Positions 1 to 10,520 of a stretch of 64,000 nucleotides of DNA are shown one piece after another. This DNA comes from Persicaria tinctoria. Its lineage: Eukaryota > Streptophyta > Magnoliopsida > Caryophyllales > Polygonaceae. A program made the translations under genes and the position numbers. Below the pieces are notes generated by a model that worked only from the letters and a program-made list of their open reading frames with translations, searched no databases and was not told where the DNA came from. Position 1 is the first letter of the stretch; every line of letters begins with the position of its first letter. The DNA is taken from contig JBANSL010000004.1 of NCBI GenBank assembly GCA_037127255.1, forward strand, positions 9,362,001 to 9,426,000, in the 5' to 3' direction.

Positions 1-279
1 ATAGGCAGGATGGAAAGCCATCAAAGTAGAACAGTCAGAAGGCATGTAATCAATGTAGGGTCTCCGAACTCGACATACACTGTCACACTGCAAGCTCCAC
101 AGGGGCTAAGTGTCTCCGTCTCCCCAAAGAAGATTGTATTCGCGGAGGGCTTAACAAAGGCGTCCTTCAACGTCACATTCTCGCAAGCTCGCCAAAAAGG
201 ATACAAGTTTGGATCACTAATGTGGTCAGATGATCAGCAGCATGATGTTCGAGTTGTATTCGCGGTAAATATTGTATAG
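1..279 (+). CDS. Subtilisin-like serine protease (subtilase), C-terminal part, cut by window edge
   Basis: The frame is open from base 1 to the TAG at 277-279, about 92 residues. The segment VINVGSPNSTY followed by VSVSPKKIVF, KASFNVTF, FGSLMWSD and VRVVFAVNIV is the typical C-terminal fibronectin-III-like domain of plant subtilases (SBT family). These are secreted S8 proteases of the apoplast or cell wall. The catalytic Asp/His/Ser domain lies upstream, outside the window. The first 15 or so residues fit the family less well, so an intron acceptor near the start (an AG at 8-9 or 26-27) is possible and the true exon start is uncertain. An ATG at 10 is in frame but is unlikely to be the real start. 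The SBT subgroup cannot be fixed from this piece. Confidence 0.88.
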   Translation: MGRMESHQSRTVRRHVINVGSPNSTYTVTLQAPQGLSVSVSPKKIVFAEGLTKASFNVTFSQARQKGYKFGSLMWSDDQQHDVRVVFAVNIV

Positions 280-2731
280 AGGATGCAAAGCGACACACAC
301 CGAAGAGATACGATACGACAAATAACACTACACCCACAGTTTTTTTTTACATGTACAATAGAGATAGGAAAGGCTGAGAATGGGTTTCATCATGAATGAA
401 ACCCTTGTTTAATTCTCATGTCTGTGTCAATTACACAAGTTTATTGACTTCTGCAAATCTCCATATGGAGTTGAGAACAAAATCAAAGTTTGTAGCTTTG
501 GTGAATGGGTCTGAAAGAGTGAATCATACAGAAGTTTCTTAGTATCAATTGCCTCAGATCCATCCAATGCATTTCACCTCGGTTCCTACCGGGGATATTC
601 GAGCTAATGAAGCTGAATATTAGTTGTTCTGTAATTCAGTTTGTTTAGAAACGAGTTGAGTATAAATTTGGACTCGTTTAGTAAATGAACAAGTTCGAGT
701 TGAGCTTTAGTCAAACACAGAGCAGCTCTACTTGCTCATAAATTCTACAAAATTCGAGTTTTAGTTGCACTGAGCCTCGATTTAAATCGAGCTTTAAAAC
801 ATACTCATACTCGGCTCTGATGCTAGCGGATAAGAACTGACTCTATCCGAAGCATGGATCCCCTTTGTCATTGGTTGCGCAAGAGTGAGACCTTAACAAG
901 CAAAGGGTCTCACCCAGCACACCGGGAAAAACCCCTCAACACAACCATCTTCATCATCATCGAGTGTCAGAGGCAAGAACAAGAGGATAAGAATCATAAG
1001 AGTAGCATGGTATTGTGCAAAAGTGTTTGCCGGTTACAGTCTTACAGATAGGGACTGGTTCATTGACAGCATTTTTTTTAATATGGGTGTTTTAATGTCA
1101 TTTCAATATTTACAAATGATTTATTGAAAAATACCCTAATTTTAAGGATGGCTTTATGTGATTTACCCTATAATTTTTGCCAACTGTGATATAACAATCA
1201 ATAACCAAAGTTTCCAGCAATAAAAATGAAACCCAATTGAGAGCGAAAGGGGAAAAAAGATCTCTCTGCATTACACAAGAGAAACTGAACATTTTTCTTC
1301 AGAACCTACTTGCAACTTGCAAGCCTAGTAACAAGTTGAACCTGCAAACCACCAACCCTGAACCATAACTAACAAATACACATACCTTTATGAATAATCT
1401 TACACGTCGCAAATTGCTACCAGAGACCGAAGATCAACTCCGCTTAACTTGGCTGCAGCTACATAAGAAAAAACAGGTGGGTTCAGACTAGTTGTCTCCG
1501 TCTAATCGGTGGAGGGGTTCTTGATGAGCATTCCGGGAAAAAGAAGTCAAGTTGTCACAGATCTTTATGGTGTATTCCAAATACAGTGATTTAAAGAGAT
1601 CCATCCAAGCTGCTAGCAGGGGCCCCGGGTACAGCTACTTCTATCACTACCACAAGTTATCATACATACTGCCACAAACAAGAATACACCAAGGTTAGTA
1701 AGAAAGGGTGTGTTTTTCATTGACAGATATTGTTATCAGCAGATTCAGTAACAATATGGGGAGAAAAATGAGGTCATTTTGTCTGGAAAGCCATAAGTGA
1801 AAGTTACTTCAAGAACCACGCACTCGATGAAAGTGTAGAACAAGCTTTTCAATTCATGGATGGAGAAACAAGTAAGAAACCGCTCGTTTCCTAAAACTAC
1901 TCTTACTATTCCGCTCTATGAGGCATTGTAATTTGTAATCCATATATGATACAGAAGTAGAAAAACCAAAGAGCTTTTTCCCTAGCCATTATCAGACACT
2001 AAAACATGATTACATGAGTAGCCTCAACAGACCCACTGCCAAAAGGGTAAAACCAGGGGGTAGGGAAAGAGATTTCTCTTTCGGGGTTAAGACTTCTATA
2101 CTAGATGAAGGTATATATAAAAATGCAGATTCGAAGCTTTATGCATAATCTCTAGAAAAGGCAGAAAAAACGGCCCAACATGCTTCTCCTACAACACCTG
2201 TTTGGCACAAGCTTATTGGAGCCTTTCAAAGAGTTGTGGCAAAGCTTTTCACGGTTTTCAAAAAAATAGCTTTACAAAACTCTATGCAATTTGTCATGCC
2301 AAACAAGAATTTACTCTTTTAATATATCCACAAAGGTTAAAATTTCATCAAAATATTCATCTAGATTTTTAATCTTAAAAGCTAGATTAGATTAATCTCT
2401 GGCGCGCCAACAGACCCTTAATAACCAAAGCTTTATCTACATTAACTATACAAATCTGAAGGGAAAATCATGGGAGCTACTGGGGTGATACCCTGTAACT
2501 CAGCTGTAAGGAAGAACATTTACTGAAGTTTGCAGGTATAAAGATGATATCAACTGAAACCATGACACACGCAAAGATAAAAGGAATAAGGCTCAAACCA
2601 CACAAGACAGTGAAGACACTAAGAACAAGAGAATGTCAGAGAGGAAATGATGACGATGGAAAATATTTGAACATTCAAACCTTCTAAAAAGCTAGAATTC
2701 CCAAGCATCGTCCAGCTGCAAAGACCGCCCA
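280..2731. other. Intergenic: subtilase 3' UTR, a CGAG-rich repeat, SUVH 3' flank
   Basis: No convincing coding sequence is seen. The first few hundred bases are probably the subtilase 3' UTR. Bases about 600-830 are rich in CGAG/CTCG words (cgagtt, tcgagct, ctcggctc) and resemble the repeat at 50640-50955, a common type of degenerate plant DNA-transposon remnant. The stretch about 2280-2731 may carry the 3' UTR of the minus-strand SUVH gene. The short open frames here have no recognisable domain. Confidence 0.5.
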
Positions 2732-4810
2732 TTAACCAAAATAACCTTTGCATTTATGAGATCCACATAAACATTGCTTCCTTCTGTTCGCAGACTGGGA
2801 GTAACCATAATCATATGTGAGCTCAGTCATTGGAGGGATGTGCCGAATTGCAAAAAATCCAGCATGGAGGATAGATTCACCACTTTTTTCAGTTGCAACT
2901 AACTGCCAGAGAACATTAGGTGAGCAACTATGATTTATAAACCGGCCAACATTTCCAACATCTTTTGCATTAATAATTAATGGAGACGAGAGGGCGGATT
3001 CCTCATTTATGTCTGTTGCTGCTTCTTCATCTATTAACACTGGATCATAGTTCCATTTAAATGAACTATCCTGAACACGAGTTGTATCAAAAATGTAGCT
3101 ATTGTACTCGCATTCACCTCTGTCAAGCTTAACCTTGTCAACGACATCACCAGCATATTCACAAATAAAAGTTCCAGCTCGTATGGGATCCCATGACCGC
3201 AAACCCCAGCCCCTGTCCTTTGTCTTAAAAACTTCAAGACGAGCTTTAAGTCCACTTTGCAACACTCTATTCTTGCAGTTAGAGGAGCAAGGGCACGAGG
3301 ATCCACATTCATACACCAATGGTTTACGACTTACTAACATCGCATTGCCAGTATAAGGGAAATCACCCCCATTTTTGCGGATGCAAGCACAGTTGAGATC
3401 ACCTGCAGCACATTCTTTCCGACAATGGCAGCCGGAGGAAGGCTGGGAAAGATTGAATGACTTCGAGTGTTTGACAGTAGGGCTATAAGTGAAGTAGGGA
3501 GGTCCCTTTTCACCATCAATGTCATTAACAAGAGCAACTGGAACACTTTCAGCACCGGAAGTGAGATCTGGCAGGATAAGCCCAGGCCTAGAAGAAATTT
3601 CTTGTTTCCACCTCTGAACAGATTGCCAGGTAGCATAACCTGAAGGTTGCCCAGGCACTCTAACCATTTTATATTTAAAGGCACTGGCACCAGATTTTGC
3701 TTTATCAATCCATGAATCCTCAATGGAGTAAAGGCCATCATAGACATATATCTTGGCAGCTGAATTACCTGAATCTTTTATGCCACGGACAACCCTAATT
3801 TCATTTCCTCGGCGAAAACTTTTATCTAGCGCAAGATTACCTCTCTCTAGCTTCTGATCTGTTGCAGCCTTGTCCTTGCTACTGAAATTTCCACCATGAC
3901 CAGTGTAAATTAAAACATCCTTGTCATCAGCATTATCATCATATCCTCCTGAAGAGACAATGCAAACAGCAACTGGCTCTTCTTCTGGGCCACCCTTCAA
4001 CACCATGTAGTCAATTCCTGCCATAGACGGTGCATGTAATCCTACTATGCACAACTCCATGCGAAAATAGAATATATCCCCAACTTCAATCCCAGGAACT
4101 GATCCAATCCTCCTCCTAGAATTAGTCCGAATGCCAGCAAGCATCATAATATTACCAGACCTCAAGTCCGCGCGGTTAATTAGCATGGATTGTGCTTCCT
4201 TAGAATCTTCAAGCTGAGCAACCCTCCTTCGGACTGAATCAAATTTCCCCAGGACATAATTAACCAGTTCCCTATTACCTTCTTCTTGGTCAGGTTGGCT
4301 TAAAGTTAAGCCCGGAAAAACAGCCTTTTCACGTTTCTTCGGTATTTCAGATGGATCACGAACCCTCTTTGGCTTCTTCTGTGATGAATTAGATCCCCGC
4401 GCTGGGTTTGAAGCTTTTTTCTTGCCTCCAGCATATCCATCTCCACTGAAGTCCATGGATGAGCCAGTATCTCCATTCAATCCTCCAGAAAAATGTGCAC
4501 CATGCCCCATTTGTGGAGTCCCAAATGAGCGTAGCGGGACAGCAGCAGCAGGGCTAGGAAAACCCCCATCATCAGGCTGTTGCTGGCCGCCAGCAGCAGT
4601 CTGAGCCCCATGACCTTGCACACTAAAGGGGTAAAAGGGGGAAAACCCGGAAGGGAATGGACCAAAAGGAGACGAACAAACGAAAGGAGGAGCTTGTGGC
4701 GGATTAGGAAACATCGGCACCAAAGTCCTCAGAGGCTTCGCATCCAAAACCCTAGACTTATCTAATGTCGCCACTGGCGGCACAGAATTCGACCCCGACG
4801 CCCTTTCCAT
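2732..4810 (-). CDS. SUVH: Histone H3-K9 methyltransferase, SUVH1/SUVH3 type
   Basis: This is a single 692-aa coding exon, normal for intronless SUVH genes. Order: a Pro/Gly-rich N terminus (residues 1-120) with basic patches (KKKASNPARGSNSSQKKPKR); the SRA/YDG domain (about 228-385), which binds methylated DNA; a Cys-rich pre-SET domain (about 459-515, starting CHCRKEC); the SET domain (about 523-668) with GWGL (534-537), the catalytic and cofactor-binding NHSCSPN (626-632) and YDYG (666-669); and post-SET CLC...C (680-687). All Cys of the zinc clusters look intact, so the enzyme is probably active. The family methylates H3K9. SUVH1 and SUVH3 homologues are also known to bind methylated promoters together with DNAJ partners. 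The N-terminal FPNPPQAPPFV segment favours the SUVH1/3 clade over SUVH4, SUVH5 or SUVH6. The ATG at 4808-4810 gives the family-like N terminus. Confidence 0.96.
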   Translation of the reverse strand: MERASGSNSVPPVATLDKSRVLDAKPLRTLVPMFPNPPQAPPFVCSSPFGPFPSGFSPFYPFSVQGHGAQTAAGGQQQPDDGGFPSPAAAVPLRSFGTPQMGHGAHFSGGLNGDTGSSMDFSGDGYAGGKKKASNPARGSNSSQKKPKRVRDPSEIPKKREKAVFPGLTLSQPDQEEGNRELVNYVLGKFDSVRRRVAQLEDSKEAQSMLINRADLRSGNIMMLAGIRTNSRRRIGSVPGIEVGDIFYFRMELCIVGLHAPSMAGIDYMVLKGGPEEEPVAVCIVSSGGYDDNADDKDVLIYTGHGGNFSSKDKAATDQKLERGNLALDKSFRRGNEIRVVRGIKDSGNSAAKIYVYDGLYSIEDSWIDKAKSGASAFKYKMVRVPGQPSGYATWQSVQRWKQEISSRPGLILPDLTSGAESVPVALVNDIDGEKGPPYFTYSPTVKHSKSFNLSQPSSGCHCRKECAAGDLNCACIRKNGGDFPYTGNAMLVSRKPLVYECGSSCPCSSNCKNRVLQSGLKARLEVFKTKDRGWGLRSWDPIRAGTFICEYAGDVVDKVKLDRGECEYNSYIFDTTRVQDSSFKWNYDPVLIDEEAATDINEESALSSPLIINAKDVGNVGRFINHSCSPNVLWQLVATEKSGESILHAGFFAIRHIPPMTELTYDYGYSQSANRRKQCLCGSHKCKGYFG

Positions 4811-5600
4811 ATCAAATCCCGTTCTTATTCGATTGCTATAAGCAGATACAGACAGTCACCAAGCAGTAGCTTAACACCCAAAATCTACACCGTTACCCAC
4901 CTTCCAGCCACCCTCCCAAACACTACACAGCCAGCAAAACTAGATTCAAGTAAACCATCCTGTGAAAAAAAATAAAAATTCTGACAATTAAACCATCTTC
5001 CCACTCAGCAAACAACCAACAGAACCATTTTTCTCTTTATATGTAAACCTGAGACATGGAAACCCGCTTTACCTCCACAAAAAGCTTGGAGCACACCTCC
5101 GAAATGATAACTCAGCACCTGCGAAATTACACCAACAGAGAAAATCAATCACCGACGAAAGCAAAATTGAACAAAAATGAACCTCCTTCCAACGAAAGGC
5201 CATTAGAGCGAAAAGGAATGAAATTCAAAATCACAGAACATACAACTCCAAACGCTTTATCAAAACTGTTGGTAAAAATTCCTAGGAGCTAAAAGCACAG
5301 ATCAGAGGTGGGAAAAAGGTCCCCTCTTTATAGATCTGGAAAACTTAAAATCGAAATTGTTCGAAAATGGCGTTGAAAGTCGAGGGATAACGCAGAAAGA
5401 TCCATAAATTGGGGGCCGAAGACATCAGCTGGGAAGATTTGTAGAGCAATTACCTGCAAATCCGCTAGGGTTTATTGCACAGAGAGAGAAAGAGATAAAT
5501 GAAGAAAGGAGAGAGAGGGAGGGAGAGTGGAAGTACGTTGAATCCGAACCTGTTTCTCAATTACTCGTGTGCTGCAGATGATGTCTTTTTTTCTCTTTTT
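4811..5600 (-). promoter_or_regulatory. SUVH leader with 5'-UTR intron, and core promoter
   Basis: Read on the minus strand, a donor GTAATT begins at 5453 after GATTTGCAG. An acceptor TATAG ends at 4836, just 25 bases before the ATG. A 5'-UTR intron of about 618 bp (4836-5453) is therefore likely. The region upstream of the donor (5454-5560) is GA/CT-rich, as in many plant leaders. The same donor and leader sequence recur at 55.4-56.3 kb upstream of SDHAF1, so the structure is conserved between two copies. Confidence 0.6.
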
Positions 5601-5830
5601 TCTTTTTTATTTTAAATTGTTTTTTTAATCTTTTTACTGTTTAACTATCACGCTCCATACACGTGTACGGCTGCAGTTTGATTCATCTGGCTACAGTCAG
5701 CGCCAGGACCGGATCGGACGGTTCTGTGATCCGCTCCTTTATTTCCGACGTCACCAATCGTCGCCAACCACCAATTACCGAAAAATCAAGCACATGCATG
5801 ATGCATGTAAGTAGGAGGTAGACAACATTT

Positions 5831-5902
5831 CAGAATGGCTCACTGGAAATGACTTGTGGGTAGTACCCATAGGTCCCCAGTTCGAACTCCGGAATGGCCG
5901 CT
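5831..5902 (+). repeat. tRNA-like / SINE-like sequence, copy 1
   Basis: The piece contains an A-box-like stretch (aatggctcactgg) and a B-box-like stretch (ccagttcgaactcc). It is about 85% similar to 9796-9869 read on the other strand. The layout of a pol III promoter pair without a canonical cloverleaf suggests a SINE head. No clear tail or target duplication was found. Confidence 0.45.
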
Positions 5903-6762
5903 CACAGGAGCACGAAGGGAAAGTTTGTATCATTGTATGCCCCCTCTTCAATTTCTGGATTTTTTCCCATGCTCTCTCCAAATATGCAAATGCAAATCTG
6001 AGCAATTTTGACGTTGATTTGAAGCGATTGTGGCTGGTTCATGCAATTGTTGATGAAACTCAAACTGTGGTACTTCTTGTGACTTTCAAATTCTATGGAA
6101 AGTGCTTGCATTTTTTGGATATGAGGGTTACACTTTATGAAACCTAAATTCTGGATTTGAGGTTTGATTGATTGTTGTTCGAATTTGTTGATTACTTTGA
6201 GAACCTCAACCTACAATCTACAAATCTTATACTCCATTTGTTCTTCATAATGTGAAATTTGAGTTTTTTTTTTTTTTGTGTGTTCTTGTCTCCCTCGCTA
6301 GAATTGGAGCTTGACGGCGTCGTCCGCCACCGTTCACCTCATCGAATCGCTGCTTTGGGATCGTTTATCATTCGTTGATGGCAGATAGCTGATGGCAGAG
6401 GAAGGTGGCTCGAGCTCACATGCCTTACAACCATGGCAGACGGGTTGAGCCGAAGGTTGAAGAAGGATATTTAATTTCCTTTTTTTTAATAAAACAAACG
6501 GAGTTTAAGGGTTACATGATATTAGGGGCACATGGCGGAATTTTGAGAAAATTCGAGGGCACCATCCGGAAAAATAAAACTATGGGACACCAACTGAAAT
6601 AGCCTTAATCTCATAGACACCGTTTTGAATTTCCCTAAATTCTATTAACCTTAGCTTACTCCCTTCGATTATAAATGTAGGATTTTTTTACGTTTGTGCA
6701 CGTAATTTAAGAAGCTAATTATTTTATAAAATATTAATTTTTTAATTAGAGTTTTTACAATA

Positions 6763-6771
6763 TAATAATTA
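6763..6771. repeat. 9-bp target-site duplication of MULE-1, left copy
   Basis: TAATAATTA lies immediately before the left terminal inverted repeat and is repeated exactly at 10512-10520 after the right one. A 9-bp duplication is typical of the Mutator superfamily. Confidence 0.85.
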
Positions 6772-8349
6772 CGGAAATTTCGCCTGGTAACCCTGAGGTT
6801 TGACGTATTTCGCGTGGTAAACAAAAGTTTCGGATATTTCGCCTAGTAACCATGAGGTTTCGAAATGTTTTGCCTCGCGCCCAAAACTTTTGTTTTGGTT
6901 GAGAAATAAGAGTTTCAACTTTGATAGGGCGGTATTTTGTAATATTTAAAATTTATTAGGTTTCTTTTAGAATAAGTCATATTATCTTCTTCTAATTGGA
7001 ATCGATGCTTAGAGACGGGCGATTGCGAAGAAAGGAGCTGGTTGAGAGAGGGGCGGCGACGACGGGAACCTGGTGACTCCGAGGGGGGCGCGACGGCTGA
7101 GAGAGGGTCGGAGGCGGAGCGGGTGGTGGCTCTTCTAAACGGCGCAGCTAGTTCCGACCTAAAGGTGAATATACTTCCTTTCAAAAAAATTGATTTTGAA
7201 TAGGTTTTTCCCAAATTTTCAAAAATCATATCTATCAATTTACGTCTTATTGAATGAGATTAGTGATCTAGGATGTGAAATTCAACTCAAATCAGGATTT
7301 GAAGCTTCCAATTTCGAATTATGAATTTTAGGGTTTGGGTTCGAAAATTTTGGGTTTTTTTTTGGTAGTTGCTTGTAGGGATCTATCAATGTATGGTAAT
7401 GGGAGGGATAATTAAACAAATGTTTGTTTGATTTTGTTTATGGTGTGCCAAATGTTCGTTTGATTTTGTTTATGGTAATGGTAGTTGCTTCGAAAATTTG
7501 GGATTTGTTTATGGTAGTTGCTTGTTGGTGTGTGAAATGTTTGTTTAAGGTTTAAGAAAATGGATTGCTGCACTCAATAACTAGAAGCCATAGACTGTCA
7601 TGAGTAAAGGATCGGATTAGTCATCCAAGCTAGAAACGGGAATTGATTGCAATATAAAAAACAAGCTAGAAATTGGAATTGAGCTCAAATCAGTTTAGTT
7701 CTTATACATTGTCATTGTTTGCACAGATGCTAATTGATTTTACAGAATTTTTACAGATTTTTTTACAGCTTGTTACAGATTTTTACAGATTTTTTTTTAC
7801 AATTGAGCTGAATTGATTTTACAGAACTGAGTTGATTGATTCTGGATTGGTATCTTGTCATTTTTACTTGATTCTAGGTTGAATTGTGTTTCAATGAATT
7901 AGTATTTAAGATTCAAATTATGAACGATAATAAAACAAACTTTGGCCTAATGGGAAATTTGTAGGCATATTACATTGTCCGTTAGAGACTATGATTCTAG
8001 GTTGAACACCATGAAGCTTCTGCAGCTATAGCCACTAATTGCAGCATAGAGGTTTGTACTTTTTCTTCTAAATGTAAATGTGGAGGCTCATATTCTTGGA
8101 TACATTTTGTGTTTGTTTGCTGAAGATAATATCAAGTGAATTAATTACTTCTAGTCATCTAGTATTGTTTGAGAGATGAAAATAATTTGAGTTTCAGGCA
8201 CCATCTTTTGCTGATAAATCATCACTTGATGAAATCAATCTTCATTGCCAATTTTTTTTTTCTCCAGATTTTCTTCGTTTTTTTTAATCTTAATAGATTT
8301 AGCTCATCATTTGGAGGATATTGATTATCTTTAGTCATCAAATTTTTTT

Positions 8350-8419
8350 AGCCTATTAGCTTAAATGGGAGAGCAAAGTGCTCATGCACAAAGACGTGAG
8401 TTCGAATCCCACATAGGCT
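8350..8419 (+). other. tRNA-like sequence, left member of the MULE-1 core
   Basis: The 70-nt sequence has a perfect 7-bp acceptor stem (AGCCTAT with ATAGGCT), a D arm (GCTT...GAGC), and a T arm with the TTCGAAT loop (one T-stem mismatch). The anticodon arm is non-standard: GTGC/GCAC closing a TCAT loop instead of a 7-nt loop. The A-box (TTAGCTTAAATGGGAGAGC) and B-box (AGTTCGAATCC) match pol III signals. A canonical amino-acid-accepting tRNA is unlikely. Confidence 0.75.
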
Positions 8420-8626
8420 TTGTTAAAAGCATTATCTTGAACATATTTTATTTTCCTTTTCCCATTGTATGTGTGTGGAAAGGCTTGAATTTTCTGTCCT
8501 AGTTGTGTGTGGAGAGTTGGAATTATCTCAAAGCTCCTGCTGCATTTCAGACAATTGCTCATCTTATAAAAAATTAGCAAGCACTTGGTTACTTCAAAAA
8601 TACTACACATAACCATGAGATTTAAA

Positions 8627-8698
8627 AGCCTATGGGGGATTTGAACCCACATCTTTGTGTATAAGCACACATCGCTCTACCATTTGAGCTAATAGGCT
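8627..8698 (-). other. tRNA-like sequence, right member of the MULE-1 core
   Basis: Read on the minus strand it is 72 nt, with a 7-bp acceptor stem (AGCCTAT/ATAGGCT), a D arm GCTC...GAGC, and a T loop TTCAAAT. The anticodon arm is TGTGT/ACACA around a 6-nt loop (GCTTAT). The transcript would run into a TTTT stretch right after the acceptor stem, a possible pol III terminator. It faces the left copy across a 207-bp spacer. Confidence 0.75.
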
Positions 8699-9795
8699 TG
8701 AAAATTATTAGATATAGGAAACATAAACATTTACACACAATGCAAGATGTATATCATAGCTTACTTCAATGCTCAGTTGGGTTGTATCTTGCCTTCGGAT
8801 GTTAAAAATTCAGATGTATATATCAGAGCTTACTTAAAGCTTAATTTCACTTGTATACTGATGTTTGTTCTCATCCAACCATACTATGCCGATACATTTC
8901 CTAATGTTAGAAGCCCACCAAAGCAACGTGGCAAGTAAATGTGAGAAAATATTTGAACAAACAGGCAGCATACATATAAAAAAGTAGATGAACGACTAGT
9001 GGCGGGGAGCTTTTTAAGAAATTCATCTCAGCAGCATGCTTCTTCACCAATTCATTTTGCCCTCCCTTCAGTTTCATTATTGCTCTAGTACCTAGTTAGA
9101 TAATCAAGTCTGAAATGTGTAGAAAAATTAGTATCAAGCTGGAAAAAAGCATCATAAATGTTCTTGTACATCTATGCCTATAGGTTAGAATGCCTCACAG
9201 CCCTCACCAATTAACCTCTTACAAATTGTTTTCAAAATAAAGCAGATATCAATGAAAAATGCAAAATAAAGCTTCACAATTACATAGTCGTTTTTGGAAC
9301 ACGTACAAGGGTGTAAAATATGATATCCATGGACCAATTGATGGAAAATAAGAACTTAATTGCACCAATTGGCTCCTTTACTCAACACATATGTACCCCA
9401 TAGGCAATTAGACATCTAATCTATATTAGAGGACTAAGTAGAAGTTGGGGGCGAAGTGGTTGAAACAATAACTGAGTAAAATGGGGATAACTTACTTTAT
9501 GACAGATTACATTAAACTCGAGGTTTGATTCTAACTTGGGTTTTTTGTAGCAACTCAATCTTAATCAAGTAATTCATATCCGTCTCAGACTCTTCCATGG
9601 TTAACAAACCAGCCAAAGCAATTCAGAATTTCAGGCGAACAAGTATGAGTTCTATGAAAACGAAAATTAGGGTTTGTTGCAAATCTAAATTGCACAGAGA
9701 CAGAAGCACGGTACAAAACTAAGTAACCATGATCACTGAATCCTACGAACTAAATTGATAGATAGTACAATTTACTCTTGAATTGGTAAATAAAA

Positions 9796-9869
9796 AGCGG
9801 TCATTCCGGGGTTCGAACCGGGGACCTATGACTATTATCCACAAGTCCTTTCCGGTGAGCCATTCCGGA
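9796..9869 (-). repeat. tRNA-like / SINE-like sequence, copy 2
   Basis: This is the minus-strand counterpart of 5831-5902, with a B-box GGTTCGAACCCC and A-box-like ATGGCTCACCGG. It lies inside MULE-1. The other copy lies outside it, upstream of SUVH, so this family is independent of the element's own core tRNA-like pair. Confidence 0.45.
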
Positions 9870-10511
9870 GTGGTTGATAGTACAATTTACTCGGATTCAA
9901 CAAAAAAAACCCAAAATTTTGACATACTAGACCCTAAATTTTCTAATTCGAAAACTTCAAGCAACCGTTGGCCTCGATTTCCTACTATGTTAATCAATTT
10001 GAACACGCGAAGAGAAATTTAAGTGGTAATTTGGAGCTATTCGAAGTGCTTCGACACAAAACACAAAACTCACCTGTGCTTCGACACAATACATATATTC
10101 GAAGTGCTTCGAAATGTTGTATGTCGTCCGCCGCCGCCAGGTCCAAAGCTTGCACCGCCGTTCGGACCCGCCACCACCACCCCCGTTACCAGGCGCCAGG
10201 TCCAGAGCTTCTAAGTGTTTCACGTCTGTCATGTTTTCATCTTCTTCGTGTTCTCTCCTTTTGCAATCAGCATCGATTGAAGAGGTTAGAAGATAATATG
10301 AATTATTCTTAAAGAAACCCAATAATTTTTCAATATTACAAAGTACCACCCTATCAAAGTTGAAACTCTTATTTCTCAACCAAAACAAAAGTTTTGGGCG
10401 CGAGGCAAAACATTTCGAAACCTCAGGGCCGGGTTACCAGGCGAAATATCCGAAACCTTTGTTTACCACGCGAAATAGGCCAAACCTCAGGGTTACCAGA
10501 CGAAATTTCCC

Positions 10512-10520
10512 TAATAATTA
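10512..10520. repeat. 9-bp target-site duplication of MULE-1, right copy
   Basis: TAATAATTA, identical to 6763-6771. Confidence 0.85.

Larger units (their letters stand above)
6772..10511. mobile_element. MULE-1: non-autonomous Mutator-like element with a central convergent tRNA-like pair
   Basis: The ends CGGAAATTTCGCC and GGCGAAATTTCC-type inverted repeats run about 236-243 bp (6772-7009 and 10269-10511) and are flanked by an exact 9-bp duplication. Each terminus holds three to four tandem imperfect units of about 30 bp (TTTCGCcTGGTAACCcTGAGG). Inside the termini are GC-rich stretches (7010-7150, 10120-10260), possibly captured gene sequence. No transposase domain is seen in any frame, so it must be mobilised in trans. 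Near its midpoint (8641) sit two tRNA-like sequences, 8350-8419 (+) and 8627-8698 (-). A SINE-like copy lies at 9796-9869. It shares its termini and core plan with 14916-27532 and 36310-40064. Confidence 0.88.

Noticed and set aside
5056..5292. 78-aa open frame on the plus strand
   Set aside because: It lies within the 5'-UTR intron of SUVH on the opposite strand and has no domain; its copy at 55.6 kb is not conserved as a frame.
8350..8419. Functional nuclear tRNA gene
   Set aside because: The cloverleaf is good except that no 7-nt anticodon loop can be formed, and six diverged copies exist only as pairs inside transposons.
10114..10388. Pro-rich and Gly-rich frames near the right end of MULE-1
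   Set aside because: Overlapping frames on both strands within the terminal region; better explained by GC-rich subterminal sequence.
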